Source: Allodiplogaster sudhausi
Taxonomy: Eukaryota; Nematoda; Chromadorea; Rhabditida; Diplogasteridae
Reading direction: 5' to 3'
Assembly: GCA_945643635.1 (NCBI GenBank)
Contig: CALZFC010000279.1
Coordinates: forward strand, 825,001-889,000
DNA: 64,000 nt
This document shows positions 46,898 through 57,300 of the stretch, piece after piece. Under the pieces are notes generated by a model. That model saw nothing but the letters and a program-made list of their open reading frames with translations. It did no database searches and had not been told where the DNA came from. The translations under genes and the position numbers were made by a program. How positions within the stretch are numbered: the first letter of the stretch is position 1; the number at the start of each line of letters is the position of its first letter.

Positions 46898-47360
46898 ATG
46901 GCTGCTTCCGCCGTCAGTAACCGAGCTCTTCTGTTTCGTAATTGTCTGATGTTTAGTTGTTTATGACATTCGTTAGTTTTAAACAGAAAATAAGACCATC
47001 GAGATCGTCTGGAAGAAGAAGCTCGTTTTCTACGAGGCACCATTAGTGAAATGCGCTCCGAACTGCTGCCTCTGCATCCCGTGGTTACTAAACATCAAAA
47101 TTTTTATCCTTATTTACTGGATAAACTCTGAATCGTTTATGTAGATTGACCTGACTGAAGCGCATTTCGTTCGCAAAAAGACGTTCGAGGCTCCCGCAAA
47201 AGATGCAAAGTGGGAGAAGGTCGGAGACTATTCTTGTAGTTTTCGGAAATATTTTTATTCACTAATATTTCAACTAAATATCTATCAGCTGAACGATCTT
47301 GTTACGTTTGCGTACGCTGACTTCAACCTGGAGAATGCCAATGTCTCGCTGCTCTCCCAG
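46898..47360 (+). pseudogene. Broken duplicate of the elongin-B-like gene
   Basis: Its exons correspond one to one with the gene at 63292-64000. The first is 46898-46912 (MAASA, GTCAGT donor as in the functional copy). The second is 46995-47083 (IEIVWKKKLVFYEA, then out of frame TISEMRSELLPLHPV). The third is 47145-47219 (IDLTEAHFVRKKTFEAPAKD, 75 nt in both copies). The fourth starts at 47289 (LNDLVTFAYADFNLENAN). Exon 2 is 19 nt shorter than its counterpart, with a net 13-nt loss in the middle that shifts the frame. Exon 4 lacks 18 nt encoding six residues, and its GTTCGT donor is gone, although intron-like sequence (TTCTTCTACTT) is still alignable. Introns are retained, so it arose by DNA duplication, not retrocopying. 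Confidence 0.75.
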
Positions 47361-47479
47361 CACGCTCTTAATTTCTTCTACTTGGAATGACACAACATTT
47401 AATATCGGAATAGTATTAACTTTGATTGTTCCCTTGGAGGACGAGCCCAAGCCAGAGCTCGCTCCTCTATGTCGCCCCG

Positions 47480-47511
47480 CACAGCCTTGTTAGCCTCACA
47501 CATATCCTTTA
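47480..47511 (+). repeat. Direct repeat, right copy
   Basis: Partner of 46039-46075. It ends exactly where the inverted repeat at 47511-47545 begins. Confidence 0.65.
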
Positions 47512-47545
47512 AAGCCTTGTTATCCTTTTAGGATAACAAGGCTTT
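47511..47545. repeat. Perfect 15-bp inverted repeat
   Basis: AAAGCCTTGTTATCC-TTTTA-GGATAACAAGGCTTT has a 15-bp stem and a 5-nt loop. Its AGCCTTGTTA arm shares sequence with the adjacent direct repeat (AGCCTTGTTAGCC). Confidence 0.85.
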
Positions 47546-48568
47546 ATGCAAAAAGTGTAGAAAAAAGGATTGGAATATTCTAATTCGAATAAACTAAACT
47601 ACGAATACTTGGGTGAAATGACAGTGACGCTACTGGCCCTACTCTTATGGCTTATAACAAACGATCGTACGCTTAAAATTTCATTTAAAGGGGTTCATCT
47701 TTTACCAAATTTCATCCTCTTTCTTTTGATGTATGCTTGGGCATGTGGAAATGTATCTGAAGTAGTTTTTTAAGCGTTCTTATCATACAAAACGAAATTT
47801 CCCATATAAATCCAAACTTTTCAATAAAAGTATGTATGCAACATTTGAAGATCTCCGTGAGAGCTCTAAGATGATATACTTACGATTTTGATAGATTAAG
47901 ATTGAGCGTAGTTATGGATCATGAATGCGCTTGCACTGTGTCTCGGCGAGCTAAAATGCGCCATTTTGACCGACTCGCGCGCATTTTGCGCCTGATATCG
48001 AAAACATCGTACGCTATAATTTTTTTTGAATGATGGTTTTTCTGTAGAAAATTTAACGCTCTTTTTTTCTATCTAGGTTCCAGAGTGTGGAAATGATCAT
48101 AAAGTGGAATGCTAACTCCTCAAATTATTTAAAGCCAATTTTCTTGACTAAAATGAAATCTAAACAAAACATGTTCCTAGATGAAAATTGAAGCACTTTC
48201 GAAATGCTATTCAATGATATGTACACGGTTTCACAAAACAGGTTTTGGATCAATTTATGGCTCAATGAATTTTCAGGGTTACGGTAGTGTATCCCGAAGG
48301 GAAAAAATCGGATGATGATGAAATTAGGCTCATTAAATAGAGCGTGTTGAGTTGTATAAGAAACATGTTTTATGTTAACGAATTCGAAAACAATTTTCCC
48401 GGGGCAGGCTGCCTTAAGCGCATGCTCGACTCTTACAGAGAGGCCCTCTTAATACATGATCATCTTAATGAGGTTAATAAACACTCGTTTTCAATTGCGT
48501 CCTTGAACCATCAAATCACAAACAACACTTTATCATATAAAAAAGAGCTGGGGAGCCGAGGATTGGGG
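47546..48568. other. Intergenic, AT-rich
   Basis: There are small open frames at 47570-47773 and 48344-48640 only. The second overlaps, on the opposite strand, the 3' end of the Pro/Thr-rich protein gene. Confidence 0.4.
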
Positions 48569-50015
48569 TCACTGGCCATTGGGCGTGGCTTGGGCAGGGG
48601 CATTCGTAGGCTCGGCAGGCTTGGTCAGGTCGATAGGTAGAGCAGTGACCGAAGTGATGGGAAGAGTGCCATCTGCGGAAGTGGGCGGGGCGAGAGTCGG
48701 AGTGGGCGGAGCGAAAGTCGGAATGGGCGGAACGATAGTCGGAGTGGGCGGGGCGACTGGAGGAACCACCGCGAAGCCGGGGCTCGATGCAGATGTTTCA
48801 ATTGCCGAGACTGAAAGTTTATTTCAAATCATTCTTGAATCAGGCGGTAAAGAATTCGAGACAAACTCGAAGGAAGCATCGAGGTCGATAGAGCAGAGCC
48901 CCCAGCTGTGGGGACGCTCGAGGCAGCGGTCACTGAATATTAAAGAACTGCCAAACTTTCATTTTTTTTTAATTCATTTAAATTAGAATCAAATTATAAA
49001 ATTAACCAACTTTCGATCACTGAGCCGGAAAGAGAGGAAGTCGGGGTGGAAATGGGCTTCTCGCCGGAGCTCGGATTGATCATCGGAGCAGGCTCGGGTG
49101 CCTGGAAGTCGTGGGAAGGCTGCTTGGCCTCTGCAGGGGCGGGGCCGGGCCAGAAGGAGCGGCAGAGGGGAAGGAGGGCAACGCGTGAGGAGCGGCTGAA
49201 GAAACAAGGATGATTAGATAGTTCTGACTAGAATCTCCAGCTACCGTACCATTCTTCGTTGGAATAGAAGCAACTTTCTCAGCCGGCTTCTGCTTCGTCT
49301 CAGTCGACTTGGTGTTGTCCTGTAATTTCATTACTTTGGTGAAAAAATTTTATGCTGAGCATCACTTGTTGTCAAAATTTGAATAAAATGCCTTCAATAT
49401 CGTTCTTTACAAATGAATAACATGCCTTCGTGAGGTCTTCAGACGTGTTCTTGAGAAGGATCTTGATTTCCTTTTTGCGGGAGGGAAGAGTGCGACTGTC
49501 CTTTCGGCAGCTTCTCTCCTTTTCCTTTGCACTCTTCTCTCCTCTCTCTCCGCCTGCCTTTCCCTTCTCCTTTCCACTGGTGGATCGGTTGGACTTGCTT
49601 CCACCACTCCTTCCACTAACGACGACTCCGGTCGGTGGTGCTCTCTGAAAGAATAATTTTTAGGCTCTACATAATCATAATTTCGCAATTGTATTTTTTA
49701 AACTGCGGACCTTGCGGGCGTTCTTCTGATAAACGCAGTCCAGAGCGAAGCGGCCGATCTGGAGAACGACATAGAGAGAAACGCAGCCGGCGATTGCCGC
49801 GAGAATCAGGCTCAGGCAGTTCAGGGAGTCCAGGTACTCCTTCGGGAGCACCAATTCTTGCTTCCTAAAGAAATGGGGTTTTACTATTATATAGTTTAGG
49901 TTTTACTATTGTAGGGTTTACTTAGTTTTTATTTTTTAACTAGTAAATATATGTTGAAATTGTTCACAAGAAAGCGAAAGAATAAGACGAACTCAGAAGG
50001 CTTCGGGTCAGCCAT
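48569..50015 (-). CDS. Single-pass membrane protein with basic and Pro/Thr-rich tails
   Basis: I do not recognise this gene. The short first exon starts at ATG 50015 (MADPKPSE) and its GTTCGT donor joins in phase to about 49864-49711, which contains one hydrophobic segment (CLSLILAAIAGCVSLYVVLQ) followed by a basic end. Next come 49646-49434 (Gly/Lys/Ser-rich, KEKGKAGGERGEKSAKEKER), about 49320-49250 (STETKQKPAEKVASIPTKN), about 49143-49020 (PSHDFQAPEPAPMINPSSGE), about 48935-48830 and 48810 to the TGA at 48571-48569. The last exon has Pro/Thr repeats (PPTPTIVPPIPTFAPPTPT). The intron after 49434 begins GCATGT, a GC-AG intron. An alternative start at 50149 would give a different N-terminus. 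Predicted topology: short N-terminal side and a long, probably disordered C-terminal side. Confidence 0.5.
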
Positions 50016-50445
50016 CCCTTCGTTTCGGAGAAAGGAAGCAACTGCCAGCCACTCGCGATGATTATAGATTGGAAGAATGAGTAGGTTCTAGTATAAAACG
50101 GCTTCTCATTGACACTGAACTTTCTGCGTTTTCGGTCGTACTTGGTCATTATTCAAAATAACGCAAATATTGAACCGAATACAATTCTAGTATAATTTTG
50201 CTGCTTTCTGCTTCCTTTTTTGTTAATTGTAAATTACAAAATGTATTAATTTATACATGAAAACATCTCTTGCTTTGTAATGTGTGTGATTTTCTTCAAG
50301 TATTTTTTCCCATAGAGCAAGTTGAGTGCATTCTTACATGTATACTGCCAAGTGCAACCCTGCCAGAAGATATAAAAGAGGCCTCCTCGCCTTTTCTTGT
50401 CATCTCCGCATCTCTGGTGCTCTCCTCTCATTCTCCCTTTACACC

Positions 50446-52519
50446 ATGTCTTCGACTGGTTTCTCCTTCGTCTCTGCCATGAGCCGTCAGCGAGTTCTCT
50501 ACGGTCTTTTCGCCGCCGGCGCCGCGTCCGTTACGGGCGGAATCGCCTTCGCGTCTTGCAAGGAGAAGAAGAAGGTCATTGGGGGCATCCTCAGAAGGGA
50601 TTATTATGAGGACTATTATAATCTTACTTACAATAAAAAATTGGGACTTGAAATAAGTGAAACTTTTCCTTTTTTAGAGCGGTGGTTGCACATACGGCCA
50701 AGCAGACAAGGAAGTGATCAAGAAGATCGAGGCTGCCTACGCCAAGCTGCAGTCAGCCGAGGCAGCCAAGTGCCATTCTCTGCTCAAGAAACATCTCAGC
50801 AAGGTATCGGAGAAATGAATCAATCATTTCTATTTCAGTTCTGTTTCAAGAAGCATGAGTTGAACAGTCAATAGTTCACATAATTTTTAAAATTTCTCTC
50901 TTGCAGGAGCTCGTGGACGAGCTGAAAGGCAGAAAGACGAAGCTTGGAGCAACTCTCTACGATGTCATCCGTTCTGGTCAGCAGATATTTCGCAAAATGA
51001 TTGTCATCGACAACTTTTTAAATGTGCATATAACAAAATTGCATTAAGAAAATGTTGATAGAGTATATCTTTAAAACTAAATTTTAACATTTCAGGAGTC
51101 TTTAACCTGGACGCGGGCGTCGGCGTCTACGCGCCGGACGCGGAATCCTACAAAGTGTTCGCGCCCTTCCTTGACAAGATCATCGAAGACTACCACGGCT
51201 TCTCGCCGAAGCAGAAGCAACCGCCTGTCGACCTCGGAGAGAAGAAGATCAAGGCACGGGGAGGAAGTGGAATTTTGAGGAGAGAATGAAGCAGAGGGGA
51301 AGGGCCAGAAAGGCAGAGAGACAGACGCGAATGGGCAATTTGGAATGAATAAGAGAGTAAAATTGTGGTTAATGAAGCTTGTTCTTCTTTTAGGAGTTCC
51401 CTCCTCTGGATCCCGATGGTAAGTTCGTGATCTCCACTCGCATCCGCTGTGGCCGCGCTGTCGATGGTGCGAGTTATCGATTGACTGATCGAAGAAGAAA
51501 CGTGGCTGACAATAGTCCATTTCTTGTTTCAACAGTTGCATGAATTGCAGGCTTCCCGTTCAACCCGCTCCTCAAGGAAGCTGACTTTACTGCCCTCGAG
51601 GCTAAGCTCAAGGCGGCCTTCGCCGGTGTATCGGACAAGGAGCTCAAGGTAGAATTTATAAATATATAATCATATTATGAATAATGAATTTTCAGGGCAC
51701 GTACTACAGCCTGGACGGAATGACGAAGGACGTGCAGAAGAAGCTGATCGCCGACCACTTCCTGTTCAAGGAGGGCGACCGCCATCTCCAGGAGGCCAAC
51801 GCATGCAACTTCTGGCCCAAGGTAAGAGAGGAAACTCAGGATATGGTAGCACCCAAATTGTGATTCAGGGTCGTGGCATCTTCCACAACAACGACAAGAC
51901 GTTCCTCGTGTGGGTGAACGAGGAGGACCACATCCGAATCATCTCGATGCAGCAAGGCTCCGACGTGGGCCAAGTGCTGGACCGGCTGATCCGAGGAGTC
52001 AAGGTCGGGAGCATTCGTCGTCCATTCTCCTCTTTCCCAATCGTTCTCCCTGTCTCCCCCATACATTTCCCCTTTCAGAATATCGAGAAAGACATGCCGT
52101 TCTCCCGCGACGATCGCCTTGGTTGGCTGACCTTCTGCCCCACGAATCTCGGCTCGACCGTCCGCGCCTCCGTCCACATCAAACTGCCCAAGCTCGCCGC
52201 TCGCAAGGACTTCATCGTAAGCAATCCTAATTGCAGAGGGATGATAATGAACACCGTCGAAAGTAAAAAGTTGATTTCAGGAAATCTGCGACAAGCTGAA
52301 GCTACAGGTGCGCGGCATCCACGGAGAGCACTCGGAGTCGGTCGGTGGCGTCTTCGACATCTCGAACAAGGTTGGAGGAGTGTGAGAAGAGAGGGAGGAA
52401 ACAGCTATAAGCAGAGATCAAACTTGCAGGCTCGCCTCGGCATCTCCGAGTACGAAGCTGTCAAGCAGATGTACGAGGGAGTCAAGAAGCTGATCGAGAT
52501 GGAGAAGGCGCAGAAGTAG
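50446..52519 (+). CDS. Arginine kinase with N-terminal hydrophobic extension
   Basis: It catalyses ATP + L-arginine <-> ADP + phosphoarginine, an energy buffer in invertebrate cells. Eleven exons join with full phase agreement: 50446-50574, 50678-50803, 50907-50976, 51096-51253, 51394-51466, 51551-51648, 51696-51821, 51869-52003, 52079-52216, 52281-52370 and 52430-52519. Together they encode 410 residues. Family landmarks include [18 protein letters not shown] in the substrate-specificity region, [54 protein letters not shown] with the reactive Cys, and [20 protein letters not shown]. Cytosolic arginine kinases are usually about 355-360 residues. The extra 43 N-terminal residues ([20 protein letters not shown], then KEKKK) form a hydrophobic segment with basic flanks, suggesting a mitochondrial or membrane-anchored isoform. 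The intron after exon 4 starts GCACGG, a GC-AG intron. Confidence 0.95.
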
Positions 52520-53065
52520 GCGTGTCCAGCCGAGTCTCCACCCCCTCCCTCTTTTGTCTAGCCCTCTTCTCATTCCCTCAACCCTACGGTGGGATAAACC
52601 ATGCATGTACTGAGTACTAGGAACAAAAAAGTACTAACAATTCTTGAGAATCAACCACATATATATAAAACAGAAGGGGTCAAAAATATGATTTGAGGAA
52701 CTTCACTTACAACATGTCTTGGGAGTGGGTGCGAAGCGTCCACGCAAGTTATATACAAAGGATCGATTACAAGGAAATTGATTAAAGGAACCAAGTGACG
52801 AATAAAGTACTGTATTACTGCCATTTGGCATGAGTGCCCGCAAATATTTGGTCCTACTTCGGCTTACAATTACACAGCTTGTGATATAGGAGACTGGGCA
52901 AATAGCTGGGCACGATGAAATTTTTGACATTTTGAGGACTTTTAGTTTGTAACAAATGGAAAAAATGATTCAAATCTGGAACTATGTAGACAAACTCTTG
53001 TCGACCCACACTGAAAAACGTGTGTTAATTAACCAGTGAACATTAAACATTGAAAACACGTACAT
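52520..53065. other. Spacer downstream of arginine kinase
   Basis: 3' UTR-like AT-rich sequence with an AATAAA at 52801. No gene is seen. It ends at the start of the (TATG)n array. Confidence 0.4.
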
Positions 53066-53364
53066 ATGTGTGTATGTATGTATGTATGTATGTGTGTATG
53101 TATGTATGTATGTATGTATGTATGTATGTATGTATGTATGTATGTATGTATGTATGTATGTGTGTATGTATGTATGTATGTGTGTATGTATGTATGTATG
53201 TATGTATGTATGTATGTATGTATGTATGTATGTATGTATGTATGTGTGTATGTATGTATGTATGTATGTATGTATGTATGTATGTATGTATGTATGTATG
53301 TATGTATGTATGTATGTGTGTATGTATGTATGTATGTATGTATGTGTGTATGTATGTATGTATG

Positions 53365-53395
<31 letters not shown>

Positions 53396-53421
53396 TGTAT
53401 GTATGTATGTATGTATGTATG
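53066..53421. repeat. (TATG)n array, left part
   Basis: About 350 bp of TATG units with interspersed TGTG variants and one TAATG unit near its right end (around 53393). It continues at 61158 after the retrotransposon. Because the unit is 4 bp without stops, all frames are open (MYVC or YIHT repeats); this is not coding. Confidence 0.95.
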
Positions 53422-53817
53422 TGTAGCAGGGTCGTGCCCTGCCGTATGCCCCATTGAACCTTTATTCATTTTAAGTGTTTTATTATAGTGTAGCCACGTT
53501 TTAGACTTAACATTGTAGCTTATAGTTTTATGTTTTGACGGGTGACTCAACTTAGGCTGAGTCACTTTTTGGTCGGGTGGCCGCAAGGAGCGGCAGGTCG
53601 AGGAGTTTCGTGTCTATTTATTGTTGCCTGCGGGCTTGTGTTTGTGTGTTAAGGTATTTTGATTGCTTCTCATATAAGAATATAAATTCTTATCGCGTTT
53701 CTCGTTTCGTGTTGAAACACAGTTCAGGTCGGGAGTCGAAAGTAGTTGAAGAAGAAGGGTCTTTGTTTGTCGTCGAGATCGAACTTGTCGTTGAATCCGG
53801 ACCTATCGAGGCCGACA
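53422..53817 (+). repeat. 5' LTR
   Basis: 396 bp, TGTAGCAGGG...GGCCGACA. It holds a TATA-like motif (TATAAG at 53673-53678). It differs from the 3' LTR at one base. Confidence 0.95.
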
Positions 53818-53836
53818 TGGGGGCCGAACCACTCGA
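53818..53836 (+). promoter_or_regulatory. Primer-binding site
   Basis: TGGGGGCCGAACCACTCGA starts immediately after the 5' LTR. The TGG complements a tRNA 3' CCA, as expected for minus-strand priming. I do not name the tRNA, since that needs the host tRNA set. Confidence 0.7.
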
Positions 53837-53878
53837 CTGCTGAAGACCTTCGACGACCGACGAGGACCTGTAACTCCG

Positions 53879-54199
53879 CTTGGTTTGATTCCAAGGGAGT
53901 ATAACTTGGTTTGATTCCAAGAAGTGCGAGCAGTCCGGAGACGAAAGGACTGTTAACTTGGTTTGATTCCAAGAGGCGTTGCGAGCCGTCCAGGCGAGAA
54001 AGGACTTTTGTTTTGTTGTTGGTTTGATTCCAACCGAAGTTTCGAGCAACCCAGAGTAAAAAGGAGATATTTTTTTATCTTGGTTTGATTCCAAGTAACG
54101 ACTATTTGGTTTGATTCCAATATAAAGTAGAGTTTTTGCCGAAGCTTTCGAGACAAGAGACGAAGAAGAATTTTGATTCGCGGTTTGATTCCGAACGAA
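53879..54199 (+). repeat. Seven T-arm-like hairpins in the untranslated leader
   Basis: Hairpins start at 53879, 53905, 53957, 54018, 54079, 54105 and 54181. The consensus is CTTGG-TTTGATT-CCAAG, a 5-bp stem with a 7-nt loop. All seven loops are TTTGATT. Copy 4 is GTTGG...CCAAC (first pair swapped C-G to G-C). Copy 7 is CGG...CCG (a T-A pair becomes C-G), with outer TTCG/CGAA pairing across a 2-nt bulge. Copy 6 has only four pairs. Copies 2-4 sit in diverged 52-61-bp repeats that also share a GCGAGC(A/C)GTCC...AAAGGA segment. Confidence 0.9.
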
Positions 54200-54335
54200 G
54201 ACGAGAAGTACAGACCTGAACAGGAAGAGAATTTTATTATTGCGAGTACTTATTCTATACTGATTGAAGTGCTAATTGGATATTAAGAGTGCACGGCGCG
54301 TGAATTTGATTGAGTATCGCAGTAATTAACCGAAA

Positions 54336-57300
54336 ATGGGACTTTCAAGAATGACAGATGACGAAATTATTGCAGAAAAGCAGAGAAGAGAAGAGAGGAA
54401 AAAGATGGACGAGGAGGCGCTGTTGGCGAGAAAGGAAAACGAAGAGATGACGAACGGCGCAATCAACAATGAAGAAGAATTGCTAGGAGAAGGCGATGGA
54501 GACGAAGATGACAAGGGTGAAGTCGAGAAGGCGCGCGAAGAACTGGAACAGCTGGGAAGAGAGAACCAAGGCCGAGTCAGTGAAGATGGAAAATTGTATT
54601 TGCATTTTGAACAACTTTGCAAGCAGAATGGGGTAATGAAAAAGAGAATCGCAGAGGACGCACTCAATGCATTGACAGAGATAGACGAACAAAGAATAGA
54701 AAACGGGAAATTGGCAATGAAATACGCTCGTAGGTGGTTGATGTTAGTGGAAGACGAAGAAAATGACGAATTGCAGGGTAAGAATAAGAGCAAGAAGAAG
54801 AGCACCAATGACGTGACGAAGAAGCTCGACCTGATCATGGCCGAGCTGGAGTCGAACAAGAAGGAAATGGCGAACATGAGGAAGATGGCAGAGGAAAAGG
54901 AGAAGAAACTGGAAGTGGAGAAGAAAAGGACGGCACAGTTGCTGCAGGAGAAGGAAGAGCTAGGTAAGGAAATTATAAAACTGAAGAAAGAAAGGGATAA
55001 GAATAAGAGAAAAGAAGAAGAGGAGGGGGAACAATACGAAAACGAGCAAATTTTCCCTTTTCAATTGCAGAAACACAGCATTCGAGAAAAAGGACCCGCG
55101 GAGAAGTCGATGACGGAGAGACAACCACTCAGAAGAGAGCAAGAGCAGGGAAGGACGAGGAGAAGGGAGCGGAGCGACGCAAGGAGAAGTCAGTCGAGGG
55201 AAAGTGAAAGGAGTGGGCAAAGTGAGAGGAGTGGTCAGAGTGGGCGAAGTGGGAGAAGTAGGGGTGGTAGTAGATGGGAAGAGTTGCTTTGCCAGAATCT
55301 TGTGGCCCAGTCCTTGCCCGCGGTTGTTCCATTTGATAAGGGATTTGGTGCACGCCCTTTCGCCGAGTTCATAGACAAATTGGAGTTGAAGTACAGGAAT
55401 ATTCTTTCGGACGATAGCATGATGATTACTGTTCTGAAGGGGCACTTGGAGAAAGATGCTAGGAGAATCTTCGAATCTGTGACTAGGGGGCGCGAACTTT
55501 CATATTCGACAATTGTGAGAAAGATGAAAGAGCGGTACAAGGGAGACAAATTGATGGCCGAGTATAGCGCAACTGTGAATTGGGAAAAAATGTACATGCG
55601 CGAAGACGAGAGCATCACCAAATTCACACTCTATTTGGAAGAATTGGCTGATCGCGCTTTCCCGAGAATGACCGAGGAGCATCTGGCTCCAATCATGGCG
55701 AAGAAGTTGGTCTCACAGCTGACCCGATGGCGCAATTATCCGGACTTGCTGAGGGAGATGGAGACATCATCCGACGAGATGGTGTACCTCAATTTGAAGG
55801 AGGCGGCGATTAGAATGGAAATTGTAGAGCGTAGGGGGGCGCCATTTGCAGGGGAAGATAGAAGGTTCGGGCAGCATGGGAATGTGAGACAGAGCGGAGG
55901 AAGAGAGAACACGAGTGGCGGAACGAATGGAAGGGAGAATGAAGCAGAGAGGGGAAGGCCATTCTTCTCCATTCGAACTGCTCAGCAGGGAAGGATGCCT
56001 TGGAATAGGCAGACCGTCTCCAATTCGAACAGCGTGCAGCCATGGAGTAACCGACAAGCGGGCTCCCAACCAATCAATAACCGGCCATTCAACTCCCACC
56101 CAGTGAGTGCTCAGCCCGGCAATGCTCAGCCGGCGCAGCCTGTGAGAAGTGAGAGAGAGAACGAGATTGCAGGAACGCGCGGGGACTACAGTAGGAATAA
56201 TGCAAATACCGTACCACTGGGGAAGTTCGCGGGTACCTGCTTCAACTGCCAGCAGACAGGGCACATGCAGTTTAACTGTCCGCAGCCACGTAGACAGAAC
56301 AAAGTGCAGAGAGAGAAGGAGAGTACGGTAGGGGATGGAAGTGCAGAAAGTAGGGAGCAGCTTCCACCAGAGTCGATGGAAGAGAAAGAACTTTTCTGGA
56401 AACCATTGCAGCGGGTGAAAGTTTCTCTGAACGGGGTTACTGTAGATGCCATCCTGGACTCGGGCTCTGAAGTGACTACAGTACCCGTGGAAGTGATGAA
56501 TCGAGTGAAAGAGAAGGGAGAAGTGGAGTGGCGAGAAGTGAGACCAGGGGAAGTCTTAGATGCCACAGCGAGCAGACTGAAGATTTTGAGCAAAGCGCTA
56601 ATCACGCTAGAAATGGACGGAGAAAAAGAGAAAGTCGGAGTCTACGTTGTTGAAAATGGAGTAGACATGCTGCTAGGGCAAAATACGGTGAAAATGTGGG
56701 GGAAACGAGAAGGAATCTGGTGTGAGTGCGAGAATGAAGGGGAACCGGCAGTGATTGCAGCAAGTGCGTACATCCCTGCGCACACAACTGTGGAAGTGCA
56801 TCTGAAGGTCCCCGAACAAGGTGATCGGAACTTCATAGTAGAGACTGTAGGAGGACTCAGTGAAGGAGTTGTGAGCGGGAAGGGTGAGAGCAGAATTCTT
56901 TCAGTTTACAATCCTTTCAGCGTGCCTTTACGACTGAAAAAGAACGAGCGGATGGGTGAGTGGAGAAAAGCCGAGTGGATGTCACTGGAAGATGTAGAGG
57001 AAGAGGTCGAGAAGGAGGGAATAGAAAATAGAAGAGTGCAAGTTCAGCGCCGCGGAGATGAGAAGAATGATAGTGATAGGACGAAGGAAGTTTTGCAAGC
57101 GGTAGAAGAAAATGGAAAATTGGAAGGAGAAAAATGCCAAGCAGTTGTCAAGCAGTACCACCGAGTGTTCGCATTGTGTGAGGAGGAAATGGGGAAGACT
57201 AATTTAGTCGAACATTTCGTGGACACTGGTGAGGCGATTCCAATCAAAATCAAGCAGCGACCGGTGCCGCTTGGTTTGCAAGCGGAAGTGAAAGCGAAGT

